DNA of 64,000 bases from positions 310,001 through 374,000 of the forward strand of contig NZ_CP041743.1 of the NCBI RefSeq assembly GCF_007556815.1, given 5' to 3'. This stretch comes from Paraburkholderia megapolitana. Its GTDB lineage: Bacteria > Pseudomonadota > Gammaproteobacteria > Burkholderiales > Burkholderiaceae. A program made the translations under genes and the position numbers. The notes beneath the pieces are model-generated. The model was not told the origin of the DNA and searched no databases. It saw only the letters and a list, made by a program, of their open reading frames with translations. Of the stretch, positions 1-8,347 are shown in pieces; the stretch's first letter is position 1, and every line of letters begins with the position of its first letter.

Positions 1-1500
1 CAGCGCTCGTGCTCAGGTCGTTGCCGTTGCCCAGAACATCGGCATTCGGGCTTTCCACAACCTTGTTTTCATCGCCAACGAGGTTGCTGCCACCACTCTT
101 GTCCAGGTTGTTCTGGTTACCCACGACGCCAGCGTTCGCGCTGTCAGCCAGCGTGTTCCCGTCACCGTGGACGTTGCTGTCGGCACTCTTGCTCAGATCG
201 TTGCCATTACCCAGAACATCAGCCCTCTCGCTCTCCACGAGCTTGTTGCCATCGCCAACGAGGTTGCTGCCACCACTCTTGTCCAGGTTGTTCTGGTTAC
301 CCACGACGCCAGCGTTCGCGCTGTCAGCCAGCGTGTTCCCGTCACCGTGGACATTGCTGTCGACACTCTTGCTCAGATCGTTGCCATTACCCAGAACATC
401 AGCCCTCTCGCTCTCCACGAGCTTGTTGCCATCGCCAATCACCTTGCTGTCTGCGCTCTTGTCCAGGTTGTTCTGGTTACCCACGACACCCGCACTCGTG
501 CTGTCAGCCAGCGTGTTGCCATCACCGTGGACGTTGCTGTCCCCACTCTTGTTCAGGTCGTTTCCGTTACCCAGAACGTCGGCGCGCGCGCTCTCCACGA
601 GCTTGTTGCCATCGCCAACCACCTTGCTGTCGGCACTCTTGTCCAGGTCGTTCTGGTTACCCAGCACACCGGCATTCGCGCTATCAGCCAGCGTATTCCC
701 GTCACCGTGGACATTGCTGTCAGCACTCTTGTTCAGGTCGTTGCCATTCCCCAGAACGTCGGCATTCGGGCTCTCCACAACCTTGTTTTCGTCACCAACG
801 AGGTTGCTGCCACCACTCTTGTCCAGAGCGTTCTGGTTACCCACGACACCCGCATTCGCGCTATCAGCCAGCGTGTTCCCGTCACCGTGAACGTTGCTGT
901 CAGCACTCTTGTTCAGGTCGTTGCCATTCCCCAGAACGTCGGCATTCGGGCTCTCCACAACCTTGTTTTCGTCGCCAACGAGGTTGCTGCCACCACTCTT
1001 GTCCAGGTTGTTCTGGTTACCCACAACGCCCGCATTCGCACTGTCAGCCAGCGTGTTTCCATCACCGTGGACGTTGCTGTCGGCACTTCCGCTCAGGTCG
1101 TTGCCATTACCCAGAACGTCGGCATTCGGGCTCTCCACAACCTTGTTTTCGTCACCAACGAGGTTGCCGCCACCACTCTTGTCAAGGTTGTTCTGGTTAC
1201 CCACGACACCCGCATTCGCGCTATCAGCCAGTGTGTTCCCGTCACCGTGGATGTTGCTGCCCGCACTCTGGCTCAGGTTGTTGCCGTTACCCAGAACGTC
1301 AGCATTCGGGCTCTCCACAACCTTGTTTTCGTCACCAACGAGGTTGCCGCCACCACTCTTGTCAAGGTTGTTCTGGTTACCCACGACACCCGCATTCGCG
1401 CTATCAACCAGTGTGTTCCCGTCACCGTGGATGTTGCTGCCCGCACTCGTGCTCAGGTCGTTACCGTTACCCAGAACATCGGCGTTCGGGCTCTCCTTGA
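1..1500. repeat. tandem 180-bp repeat with nested 45-bp period
   Basis: Near-identical blocks recur every 180 bp (compare 61, 241, 421, 601, 781, 961, 1141, 1321), giving a little over eight copies within the window. On the minus strand each block encodes four 15-residue subunits, so a 45-bp period is nested inside. Copies differ by scattered substitutions, and the phase is conserved throughout. The array continues past the left edge. Confidence 0.95.
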
Positions 1501-2257
1501 CCTCATTCTCGCCGCCGACGACAGTGCCAATAGGGCTCGCGTCAATCCTGTTCGCGCCGATATTAGTTACTTGTGGGCTATCTTGTATAACTGAACCCGG
1601 GCTCAAATTAGTGACTTCAGGACTATTCTCCCTGATTGCCCCATCAAGATTTCTCTGGATATCATTGACCTGATTTTGAGTTCTCGTCAGATCATTTTGA
1701 ACCTGATTGGCCAAGCTCTGTGCATTATTAGCCGTATCCCGCGCAGTATTGGCCGTATTCCGTGCAGTGTTGGCCGTATCCCGTGCAGTGTTCGCTGTAT
1801 CCCGTGCACTGTTCGCTGTATCCCGTGCAGTGCTCGCTGTATCCCGTGCACTGTTCGCTGTATCCCGTGCACTGTTCGCTGTATCCCGTGCAGTGCTCGC
1901 CGTATTCTGTGCAGTGCTCGCCGTATTCTGTGCAGCGTTCGCCGTATTCTGTGCAGCGTTCGCCGTATTCTGTGCAGCGTTCGCCGTATTCTGTGCAGCG
2001 TTCGCCGTATTCTGTGCGGCGTTCGCTGTATTCTGGACATTTACTGCTCCCTGTATATCCCTCTCTACGCAGTCGAGTGCGGCGCCTACCGAGCCCCCAG
2101 TCACCAAGTCTCTAGGAGATGGAAATAGTCCGCCGCCAAATGGGCCCGGATCCACAAGTTCAGATCTACAATTCACTGCCATTACAGATGAAGAAAAACC
2201 TCCCAACGCGAGTATCGTTGACGCACTTAACAATAACGGAATAATTTTCACCGACAT
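1..2257 (-). CDS. large secreted repeat protein, probable adhesin passenger (N-terminal part, cut by left edge)
   Basis: Reading leftwards from an ATG at 2257 there is one open frame to the window edge, about 752 codons with no stop. Residues 1-27 form a Sec signal peptide (basic start, PLLLSASTILALGG core, cleavage after VMA). Residues about 75-180 are roughly 14 Ala-rich heptads (AQNTANA, ARDTANS), a likely coiled coil, followed by a Gln/Asn-rich helical linker. From about residue 250 a 15-residue motif repeats without interruption, of the form NLVGDENKVVESPNA or DVLGNGNDLSTSAGS, with four variants making a 60-residue unit. Such G-N-x-N-L repeats suggest a parallel beta-roll as in YadA-type heads. 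The extended ESPR signal seen in the 35317-39717 adhesin is absent. Next to a TpgA-like lipoprotein, a trimeric autotransporter is the best guess, but the anchor domain would lie outside the window, so the family is not proven. Confidence 0.8.
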   Translation of the reverse strand, partial: MSVKIIPLLLSASTILALGGFSSSVMAVNCRSELVDPGPFGGGLFPSPRDLVTGGSVGAALDCVERDIQGAVNVQNTANAAQNTANAAQNTANAAQNTANAAQNTANAAQNTASTAQNTASTARDTANSARDTANSARDTASTARDTANSARDTANTARDTANTARNTANTARDTANNAQSLANQVQNDLTRTQNQVNDIQRNLDGAIRENSPEVTNLSPGSVIQDSPQVTNIGANRIDASPIGTVVGGENEVKESPNADVLGNGNDLSTSAGSNIHGDGNTLVDSANAGVVGNQNNLDKSGGGNLVGDENKVVESPNADVLGNGNNLSQSAGSNIHGDGNTLADSANAGVVGNQNNLDKSGGGNLVGDENKVVESPNADVLGNGNDLSGSADSNVHGDGNTLADSANAGVVGNQNNLDKSGGSNLVGDENKVVESPNADVLGNGNDLNKSADSNVHGDGNTLADSANAGVVGNQNALDKSGGSNLVGDENKVVESPNADVLGNGNDLNKSADSNVHGDGNTLADSANAGVLGNQNDLDKSADSKVVGDGNKLVESARADVLGNGNDLNKSGDSNVHGDGNTLADSTSAGVVGNQNNLDKSADSKVIGDGNKLVESERADVLGNGNDLSKSVDSNVHGDGNTLADSANAGVVGNQNNLDKSGGSNLVGDGNKLVESERADVLGNGNDLSKSADSNVHGDGNTLADSANAGVVGNQNNLDKSGGSNLVGDENKVVESPNADVLGNGNDLSTSA
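1734..2040. repeat. tandem 21-bp repeat encoding Ala-rich heptads
   Basis: About 14 head-to-tail copies of a 21-bp unit, in two sequence classes: GTATTCTGTGCAGCGTTCGC-type near 1900-2030 and GTATCCCGTGCACTGTTCGC-type near 1734-1900. On the minus strand they encode AQNTANA and ARDTANS heptads of the secreted protein. The repeat lacks spacers and is not CRISPR. Confidence 0.93.
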
Positions 2258-2707
2258 ACCGCCGACGTGATCACATTCGATCGACGTTGGGAAGGGACCA
2301 CTCATCGAGATACGATCCGATATGGATATGCTCCCCGACGAAGGCGCACGATCCAGTTCAGATACCGCAACAAAAGAGCACGAAGCCTTATTCCAGGCAG
2401 TTTTATAAATTCTGTTCATATCTACATAAAATCCATAGAATTCACATCTCGAATAAATTTAACAGACGTTAAAATCCAAACAAGATGCGAATATATATTC
2501 AAATAAATAAAAATTCGGCGAAATACATCGGTGAATGTTTTTCACAAAACCCGTCTTTATGAGGCGAAACGCGTGCCCGCAGAAAATCCCACCCAAGGCG
2601 AAGCAGTTCTTTTATGCTTCCATCGGATACTGTGACAACATTCACTAAATAGTCAGGACGATGATTCGCCCGGGTACGTTAGACGTAGATATTTCCGGTC
2701 ATCGAGA
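2258..2707. promoter_or_regulatory. AT-rich intergenic region upstream of the repeat protein
   Basis: This 450-bp gap separates the TpgA-like lipoprotein from the repeat gene. The stretch 2400-2520 is much richer in A+T than flanking genes and probably carries the promoter of the repeat gene. I could not pick a convincing -35/-10 pair. Short plus-strand frames here look non-coding. Confidence 0.4.
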
Positions 2708-3508
2708 TCACATAACACCAGTAATAGAAACCGAAACCCTTCGATCAGGCGCAAGACAGGCGATCGCGGAGGAGCCATTTCCCGGCCCGCAGTGCGATAC
2801 AGGTTGACTGGAGCCCACGCCTGCTACGCTGACAAGATGCCGGTTTACCCCTTTCGAGACGAGAAAGTTACGAACCGCGGTCGCCCGAGCAAGTGAAAGT
2901 TTGTAATTCGACGACAGAGAACCGATACGGTCGGTATGACCAACAATATGGACCCGAACCAGCTTGTTATATTTCCCTATGTGGGTAACCAGGTTGTCCA
3001 GTGCTTCGAGGCCGTCGGGTTGCATGTCGTCAAGATCCGATTTTCCGAACGGAAATAACGCATCGCTACGCATGGTGAGCTGCTCGACATTCTCAACCTC
3101 GACCTGCTTTTCTATCTTTGGTGTAATGGGCGTGGATGAGGTATGCAGAAAATCAGCACACGACGGATCGCGCCATTGAACACCGCTGACTTTTTTATCC
3201 TCGCCGAACGCCACCTGATACTGACAACTGACCACCTGATCTGCAGATCGAAAATTGAACAAATAATTCCAGGTACGCACCCCGAAGACGCTTTCATTAA
3301 AATGAGGTGCACCAATCAGGTTATAAACCTGATCCTTTGACAAACCGGCGCCAACATTCCGGAGATTATCCACATTGACAAATATTCCTTCGGCCATGGT
3401 TGCCGATTTCACGTCTGGAAATGAGCCAGCAGGATTATTTCCCGCACAACCCGCCAACATCGCCATGAGCCCACTTGCAAACAACGTATAAATCAGGTTA
3501 TTTTTCAT
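2708..3508 (-). CDS. TpgA-like lipoprotein: BamE/SmpA-like domain plus OmpA peptidoglycan-binding domain
   Basis: 266-residue lipoprotein. The start at 3508 is preferred over 3523 because AAGGA lies four bases upstream and the signal peptide then begins MKNNLIYTLFASGLM, ending in the lipobox LAGC. Residues about 45-115 resemble SmpA/OmlA/BamE (GLSKDQVYNLIGAP). Residues about 145-260 are an OmpA C-terminal domain with the peptidoglycan-binding pattern (VGHTDRIGS, LSLARATAVRNFL, DRRVSV). This pairing of domains is that of TpgA, which ties the trimeric autotransporter AtaA of Acinetobacter to peptidoglycan. The gene lies 450 bp upstream of a huge secreted repeat protein on the same strand, which fits that role. 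A general BamE/OmpA-type envelope lipoprotein is the alternative. Confidence 0.85.
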   Translation of the reverse strand: MKNNLIYTLFASGLMAMLAGCAGNNPAGSFPDVKSATMAEGIFVNVDNLRNVGAGLSKDQVYNLIGAPHFNESVFGVRTWNYLFNFRSADQVVSCQYQVAFGEDKKVSGVQWRDPSCADFLHTSSTPITPKIEKQVEVENVEQLTMRSDALFPFGKSDLDDMQPDGLEALDNLVTHIGKYNKLVRVHIVGHTDRIGSLSSNYKLSLARATAVRNFLVSKGVNRHLVSVAGVGSSQPVSHCGPGNGSSAIACLAPDRRVSVSITGVM

Positions 3509-3939
3509 AAAGTCCTTATTCATTTAATAACAAAAAATTCAATCAACGCATCAGTCCATATTCGATTCATGTGTAATACCGCGAGGTTACTCATCGCACG
3601 GCGCCGCCCATCCGGCCGATATAGCGACCAGGGGAGGATTTTTAAGCTGAGATCGAAAACTTCGATGGTGGTGAGGAAGCGCTTTGTTGATCCCAACCCA
3701 ACCAGTGGCACATGCTAGCCACCCGGTTAGCAGGCATCTATAGGACTGCTCTGATAACGGGGAGCATCAATAAAATTGGCCAAGCGAAGAGGGCACGTCA
3801 GAAAGCGGAAAATAAGCCGCGTGAGAACACTGGAAAGGTGCTTGATTGCATCACGCAAAAAACTGGTGCCGTGACGACGCAACCGACATTGCCTCGATCC
3901 GGTGAATGACATCCGCTCAATGCACTCATATGCGCCGAC

Positions 3940-4231
3940 GTGGCAAACGTCGTGCTGCCCGGTGGCATGCACGACGCGTCTCTGAGGCCGGGATGTTATG
4001 CGCTTGCGCACAGCGGTACGGCAGCACTCAGTCTCAATGTGCGGCGGGTATCGATTGCATTTACCGCCGGTTCAATTGTGGGGTCGCTGCTTGCCGGCAT
4101 CGCGATGAAAGCGCCAGGTAGCGATATACCGAGGTGACCGTTCGCTATGCTAAGCGGCGCGCTGACTGCTTATGCGCTCGGACTACATGAAGACCGGAGT
4201 CAGCCCGGAAGTTCGTCTTCGTCGGGCTGAG
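3940..4231 (+). pseudogene. possible remnant of a membrane-protein gene
   Basis: One plus-strand frame reads a hydrophobic stretch (SIAFTAGSIVGSLLAG), stops at TGA 4135-4137, then continues in the same frame with a second hydrophobic stretch (AMLSGALTAYALGL) to a stop at 4229. This could be the decayed C-terminus of a multi-pass membrane protein with an in-frame nonsense codon. I cannot name the family, and chance is not excluded. Confidence 0.2.
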
Positions 4232-4238
4232 CCGGTTC
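4210..4238. other. inverted repeat CAGCCCG/CGGGCTG
   Basis: Seven-base arms flank a 15-base loop just downstream of the speB stop. There is no U-tract on either strand, so terminator function is doubtful. Confidence 0.25.
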
Positions 4239-4254
4239 TAAAACAGGGGAAACG

Positions 4255-5217
4255 TTAGCGCGCCCCAACTTTCTGCTGCCGCCACAAGCACAACACATCG
4301 CAAGCAATATGCGCAGCCGCGAGCGCGGTGATCTCGCTCTGATCGTACGCGGGTGCGACCTCCACAACATCGGCACCGACCAGATTCAGCGCCCCAAGTC
4401 CACGCACGATCGCCAGCCCCTGCGCCGACGACAACCCGCCCGCCACCGGCGTACCGGTACCCGGCGCGAAAGCCGGATCGAGGCAATCGATATCGAAAGT
4501 CAGATACGCCGGCCGCATACCGACGATCGACACAATACGCTCCACCGCGGCACGCACACCATGCTCGTGCACCCAGGCAGCATCAAGAATATTGATGCCC
4601 AGAAAATCGTCGTTCCATGTACGGATACCGATCTGTACCGACGTAGCCGGATCGATCAATCCATCCTTCACCGCCTTGTAGAACATCGACCCATGATTGA
4701 GGCTATCGGGACTGTCGTCGGCCCACGTATCGCAGTGCGCGTCGAAGTGAATCAGCGATAGCGGCTTGCCGTACTTCTCCGCATGCGCGATCAGCAGCGG
4801 ATACGTGATGTAGTGATCGCCGCCGAACGTCAGCATCTTCGCGTTCGAACGCAGGATCGTGCGTGCGTGTTCGACGATGGCGGGTTTGATCGTCAGCGGG
4901 TTGTGCGCGTCGAACCAGCAATCGCCGTAGTCGGTCACGGCGAGGTCGTCGAACGGATTGAAACCCCATGGGTACGGATGCAGCTCCGAGAGTTGCACGC
5001 TCGCCGCCCGCACCGCCGCGGGCCCAAGGCGCGCACCCGAGCGAAAGGTAGTGGCGAGGTCGAGCGGTACGCCGGACACGACGGCATCGACGCCGTCGAG
5101 GTCGCGCGTATAGCGTCGTCGCATGAACGACAGCACGCCCGCATAAGTGTTTTCGATCGAGGAGCCGTAAAGGGACGGACGGCGTATTGCGCCGTCGCCA
5201 TAGAGCAGTTCGGTCAT
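4255..5217 (-). CDS. speB: agmatinase / ureohydrolase family protein
   Basis: 320 residues, normal for the ureohydrolase family, which hydrolyses agmatine (or a related guanidino compound) to putrescine and urea using two Mn ions. All metal-ligand motifs are visible: GGDH (H135), DAHCD (D159, H161, D163) and FDIDCLDPAFAPGTGTP (D242, D244). It is the last gene of the minus-strand group puuR-puuC-speB and follows puuC after 134 bp. Its place in a putrescine-degradation cluster supports agmatine as substrate. Guanidinobutyrase or guanidinopropionase activity cannot be excluded from sequence. Confidence 0.85.
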   Translation of the reverse strand: MTELLYGDGAIRRPSLYGSSIENTYAGVLSFMRRRYTRDLDGVDAVVSGVPLDLATTFRSGARLGPAAVRAASVQLSELHPYPWGFNPFDDLAVTDYGDCWFDAHNPLTIKPAIVEHARTILRSNAKMLTFGGDHYITYPLLIAHAEKYGKPLSLIHFDAHCDTWADDSPDSLNHGSMFYKAVKDGLIDPATSVQIGIRTWNDDFLGINILDAAWVHEHGVRAAVERIVSIVGMRPAYLTFDIDCLDPAFAPGTGTPVAGGLSSAQGLAIVRGLGALNLVGADVVEVAPAYDQSEITALAAAHIACDVLCLWRQQKVGAR

Positions 5218-5351
5218 GGAGTGAACCTGCAGGAACAGGCCGGCGGTATGCGTTGCTTCTTAGTGAGCATACCGGCCGGCGACGGATTCATTGGGAACGC
5301 GGCGGTGCACGCATCACATGGCGCATACCGCCGCGCTGGCGCGCGAATCCT

Positions 5352-6842
5352 TTAGCGCAACCGCACGAGCGTGGACTTCAGCTCGGTGTACTTCTCCAGT
5401 GCGTGCAACGACTTGTCGCGGCCGTTACCCGATTGCTTGTAGCCGCCGAACGGGAAGTTCATATCGCCCCCTTCGTCGTAGCAGTTGACCCACACGGTGC
5501 CGGCCCGCAGGCTGCGTGCAACTTCGTGCGCGGTGGTCAGGTTTCCCGTCCATACGGCGGCGGCGAGACCGTAGTCGCTATCGTTCGCGATGCGTACCGC
5601 CTCTTCAACGGTATCGAACGTGATCACCGACAGCACCGGTCCGAAAATTTCCTCACGCGCGATCTTCGCATCGGGCTTCACATCGAACACGGTCGGCTCG
5701 ATGTAAAAGCCACCGCTCTCCTGCTTCACACGCGAGCCGCCCAGCAGCAATTTCGCTTCGGCCCGACCAGCCTCGATATAACCAAGCACTCGATCGAGCT
5801 GCACCTGATCGACGATCGCCCCCATCGACGTCTGCGGATCGAGCGGGTTGCCCGGCGTATACCCACGCGCGGCCACAGCGAGCCGTTCAAGAAACGCATC
5901 CTTGATGTCGCGATGCACGAGCAGCCGCGAACCCGCCGTACACATCTCGCCCATGTTGTAGAAAATCGCGCCCGCTGCCGCGTTAGCCGCGCGATCGAGA
6001 TCCGGACAATCGGGCAGCACGATGTTCGGCGACTTGCCGCCCAGTTCGAGCCAGACGCGCTTCAGATTCGATTGCCCTGCGTACTGCATGATCAGCTTGC
6101 CGACATTCGTCGATCCGGTGAACGCGAGGCAATCGACATCCGCATGCAGCGCGAGCAGCTTGCCCGGCTCGCCGCCGCCCGGCACGACGTTAAAGACGCC
6201 GGCCGGAATGCCTGCGTCGAGCGCGAGCTGGGCGACGCGGATCGCGGTGAGCGGCGACTTCTCCGACGGCTTGAGCACGACACTGTTGCCGGCCGCAAGC
6301 GCCGGGCCGAATTTCCACGCGGCCATCAGCAGCGGAAAATTCCATGGCACAACTGCTGCAACGACACCGATCGGCTCACGTGTGACGAGACCGACCAGAT
6401 GATGATCGGACGGCACCACCTCGCCGCCCACCTTATCGATCGCTTCGGCGTACCACTCGACGCAATAGGCCGCACCCGGCACGTCGACACTCGTCGTGTC
6501 GGCGATCGGCTTACCGGCATCGAGTGTTTCGAGCAACGATAGTTCGTCGCGATGCTCGCGCATCAGCTTGGCCCAGCGCAGCAGCACCGACTTGCGCTTG
6601 CGCGGATTGAGGCCTGACCACACGCGCGCATCGAATGCGCGACGCGCAGCGGCGACTGCGGCATCGACATCCGCGGCACCGCTATCGGCCACCTTCGCAA
6701 GCAACTTGCCGTCGATCGGGCTCACGCAGTCGAACGTGCGCCCGCTCTGTGCATCGCGATACGCACCATCGATAAACGCGCGGCCTTCGATCGAAAGCGT
6801 AGCGGCCTTGTCCTGCCAGTAAGCCAGTGAGTTCTTGTCCAT
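5352..6842 (-). CDS. puuC: gamma-glutamyl-gamma-aminobutyraldehyde dehydrogenase
   Basis: 496-residue NAD(P)-dependent aldehyde dehydrogenase, the same length as PuuC. It should oxidise gamma-glutamyl-gamma-aminobutyraldehyde to gamma-glutamyl-GABA. Active-site residues are present: N168 in VVPWNFP, E266 in LELGGKSPN and the nucleophile C301 in NMGEMCTAGS. The Rossmann-fold FTGSTNVGK and the C-terminal PFGGYKQSGNGRDKS are also intact. It starts 45 bp after puuR and precedes speB on the same strand. Broader aldehyde substrates are possible, but the surrounding puu genes favour this step. Confidence 0.9.
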   Translation of the reverse strand: MDKNSLAYWQDKAATLSIEGRAFIDGAYRDAQSGRTFDCVSPIDGKLLAKVADSGAADVDAAVAAARRAFDARVWSGLNPRKRKSVLLRWAKLMREHRDELSLLETLDAGKPIADTTSVDVPGAAYCVEWYAEAIDKVGGEVVPSDHHLVGLVTREPIGVVAAVVPWNFPLLMAAWKFGPALAAGNSVVLKPSEKSPLTAIRVAQLALDAGIPAGVFNVVPGGGEPGKLLALHADVDCLAFTGSTNVGKLIMQYAGQSNLKRVWLELGGKSPNIVLPDCPDLDRAANAAAGAIFYNMGEMCTAGSRLLVHRDIKDAFLERLAVAARGYTPGNPLDPQTSMGAIVDQVQLDRVLGYIEAGRAEAKLLLGGSRVKQESGGFYIEPTVFDVKPDAKIAREEIFGPVLSVITFDTVEEAVRIANDSDYGLAAAVWTGNLTTAHEVARSLRAGTVWVNCYDEGGDMNFPFGGYKQSGNGRDKSLHALEKYTELKSTLVRLR

Positions 6843-6887
6843 CGGGATGCCTCAATGTTGTGAGTACAACGAACGCGTTGGCGCGGC

Positions 6888-7439
6888 CTAGAAGGTCGGT
6901 GGCGAATTCGCCGACACGACCTCGCAGACCTGCTCCGCGCTGGGATTGCGAAAGCGGTGCGGAAAACGGCTCTCGAAGTAATAGCTGTCGCCGGGGTCGA
7001 GCAGCCACGTCGTTTCGTTGACGGTCAGCTCGAGCTGGCCGCTCACCACGACGCCGCCTTCGTGCCCCGCGTGTTGCAGCATCTCCGGGCCGGTATCGGA
7101 AAGCGGCTGATACACCTCGCGCATGATGCACATGTTGCGGTCCTTCATACCGGAGCCCGCGAGATAGAACTCGATCGACTCATTGCCGAGATTCGGCATG
7201 TCCACGCGGCGCGACACGACACCGCGACTAGCCTCCACTTCGAACGTAAAGAATTCGGCGAGGCTCATCGGAATCGACTCGAGCAGTTTCTTCAGCGAGC
7301 CCACCGACGGGCTCACACGATTCTGCTCGATCAGCGAGATCGTTCCGTTCGTCACGCCCGCGCGTTTGGCCAGCTCGCGCTGCGACAGACCATGCTTCTT
7401 GCGGATGTACTGCAGACGGGTCGCTACTTCGATGGACAT
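6888..7439 (-). CDS. puuR: PuuR-type repressor (XRE helix-turn-helix plus cupin)
   Basis: 183 residues, close to E. coli PuuR (185). Residues about 8-62 form an XRE-family HTH (LSQRELAKRAGVTNGTISLIE). Residues about 110-178 form a cupin-2 sensor domain (HAGHEGGVVVSGQLEL, WLLDPGDSYYFES, PHRFRNPS). PuuR represses putrescine-degradation genes and is released by putrescine. Here it is the first gene of the minus group, so it probably regulates itself and the divergent puuD-led operon. Confidence 0.88.
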   Translation of the reverse strand: MSIEVATRLQYIRKKHGLSQRELAKRAGVTNGTISLIEQNRVSPSVGSLKKLLESIPMSLAEFFTFEVEASRGVVSRRVDMPNLGNESIEFYLAGSGMKDRNMCIMREVYQPLSDTGPEMLQHAGHEGGVVVSGQLELTVNETTWLLDPGDSYYFESRFPHRFRNPSAEQVCEVVSANSPPTF

Positions 7440-8347
7440 CGATACGCTCGTAGAACAAGGGGGCCGTGCGCGAAATGCGGCACGCGAGTGTTGAATATTC
7501 TAATCACTTTATTGCACGCGCTGCCTGGGAAAACCCCGAAAGCCAAGCGAAATAATCGCTCGCGCAAGCGCCGTTCCCATCCTGCATAGTCAGGTAGAAT
7601 GCCTCGGGTAAGCCCTGATGATGGTTTCGCAAAAAGCATTTGACGGCATTTTTGACTCGTATATCCTGAACTACAGGTCGTCGTCATACGGTCATCAGCG
7701 CCTCCCTGCAAAGCTTTTGCGGTGCAGCGAAACTGCCGGGCCAGTACATGTACGGCAAGACCGGCGTCACGTTTCTTTAAACGCCCTGTGCGTTGTATCG
7801 AGCGAGACGTTCAACACTGTCAACGCCAAGTCGAGTGTAATCGTGAGAGTCCGAGGCCCTTTGGTAAGGTGGGATCGTAGTCAGCCGGCGAGATGTCTTC
7901 GCGCTGACCGCACCATCGCCGACGGCAGCAACGGCAGGCTTGCGTTTCGCCGGTTTCTGTCCGTCTTCACGATCCTTTCCCGTCGCTCCGTTCGCCGTCA
8001 CAACGCTATTTCTGCGCGCGCGTTTATCGCTGTGCGCACCGACGAAGTCGCGTCGCTGCTGCCGTAGCGCCTTTCTTTTTTAGCCGTTCGCCTCGTTCGT
8101 CTGCGTCAGCGCGCTGTGCGTTTTTTACGCCTGTGTTAGCACGCGGTTACGTGCCGCCTGTGCAGTCTGTGCGACGCACTCGAACGAAGCGAACGGCTCA
8201 TCTGTTTATCACGCGCGGCGCGGTCCGCTGACGACCTCCGCCCGCCTCTTCCGGTGGCCTTGCGTATTGCGCACGGCAGCGGAATCGTGCCGCGCATACG
8301 GTGCAGCGCAAGCCGCACCGCGTTCAATCCAGATACTGCAACGCGCC
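7440..8347. promoter_or_regulatory. 908-bp divergent intergenic region between puuR and puuD
   Basis: Unusually long for a divergent regulatory region. An AT-rich patch lies at 7491-7516, next to puuR, and contains the palindrome GAATATTC (7493-7500). It is a candidate PuuR-type operator or promoter, by position only. The frames between 7618 and 8067 (plus) and 7777 and 8001 (minus) do not look like conserved proteins and have no good ribosome site. I see no named gene here. Confidence 0.4.

Larger units (their letters stand above)
3509..4254. other. 746-bp region without a convincing gene
   Basis: No frame here has a good ribosome site and recognisable protein. It contains a possible membrane-protein remnant (3940-4231) and a short inverted repeat near 4210. 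The AT-richer part next to 3509 probably holds the promoter of the lipoprotein gene. Confidence 0.5.

Noticed and set aside
9..1673. Long plus-strand frames (up to about 475 codons) over the left repeat array
   Set aside because: They are phase shadows of the minus-strand repeat gene. A 45-bp period with no stop in one copy keeps several frames open; these lack ribosome sites and signal peptides.
1..2040. CRISPR array
   Set aside because: Repeats are contiguous, coding and have no unique spacers.
1676..2270. Cys/Ser/Arg-rich frames on both strands over the 21-bp repeats
   Set aside because: Low-complexity shadows of the heptad-coding frame, which continues a signal peptide and is the real one.
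5187..6542. 451-codon plus-strand frame opposite puuC
   Set aside because: Arg/His-rich antisense shadow typical of high-G+C genes; puuC has all catalytic motifs.
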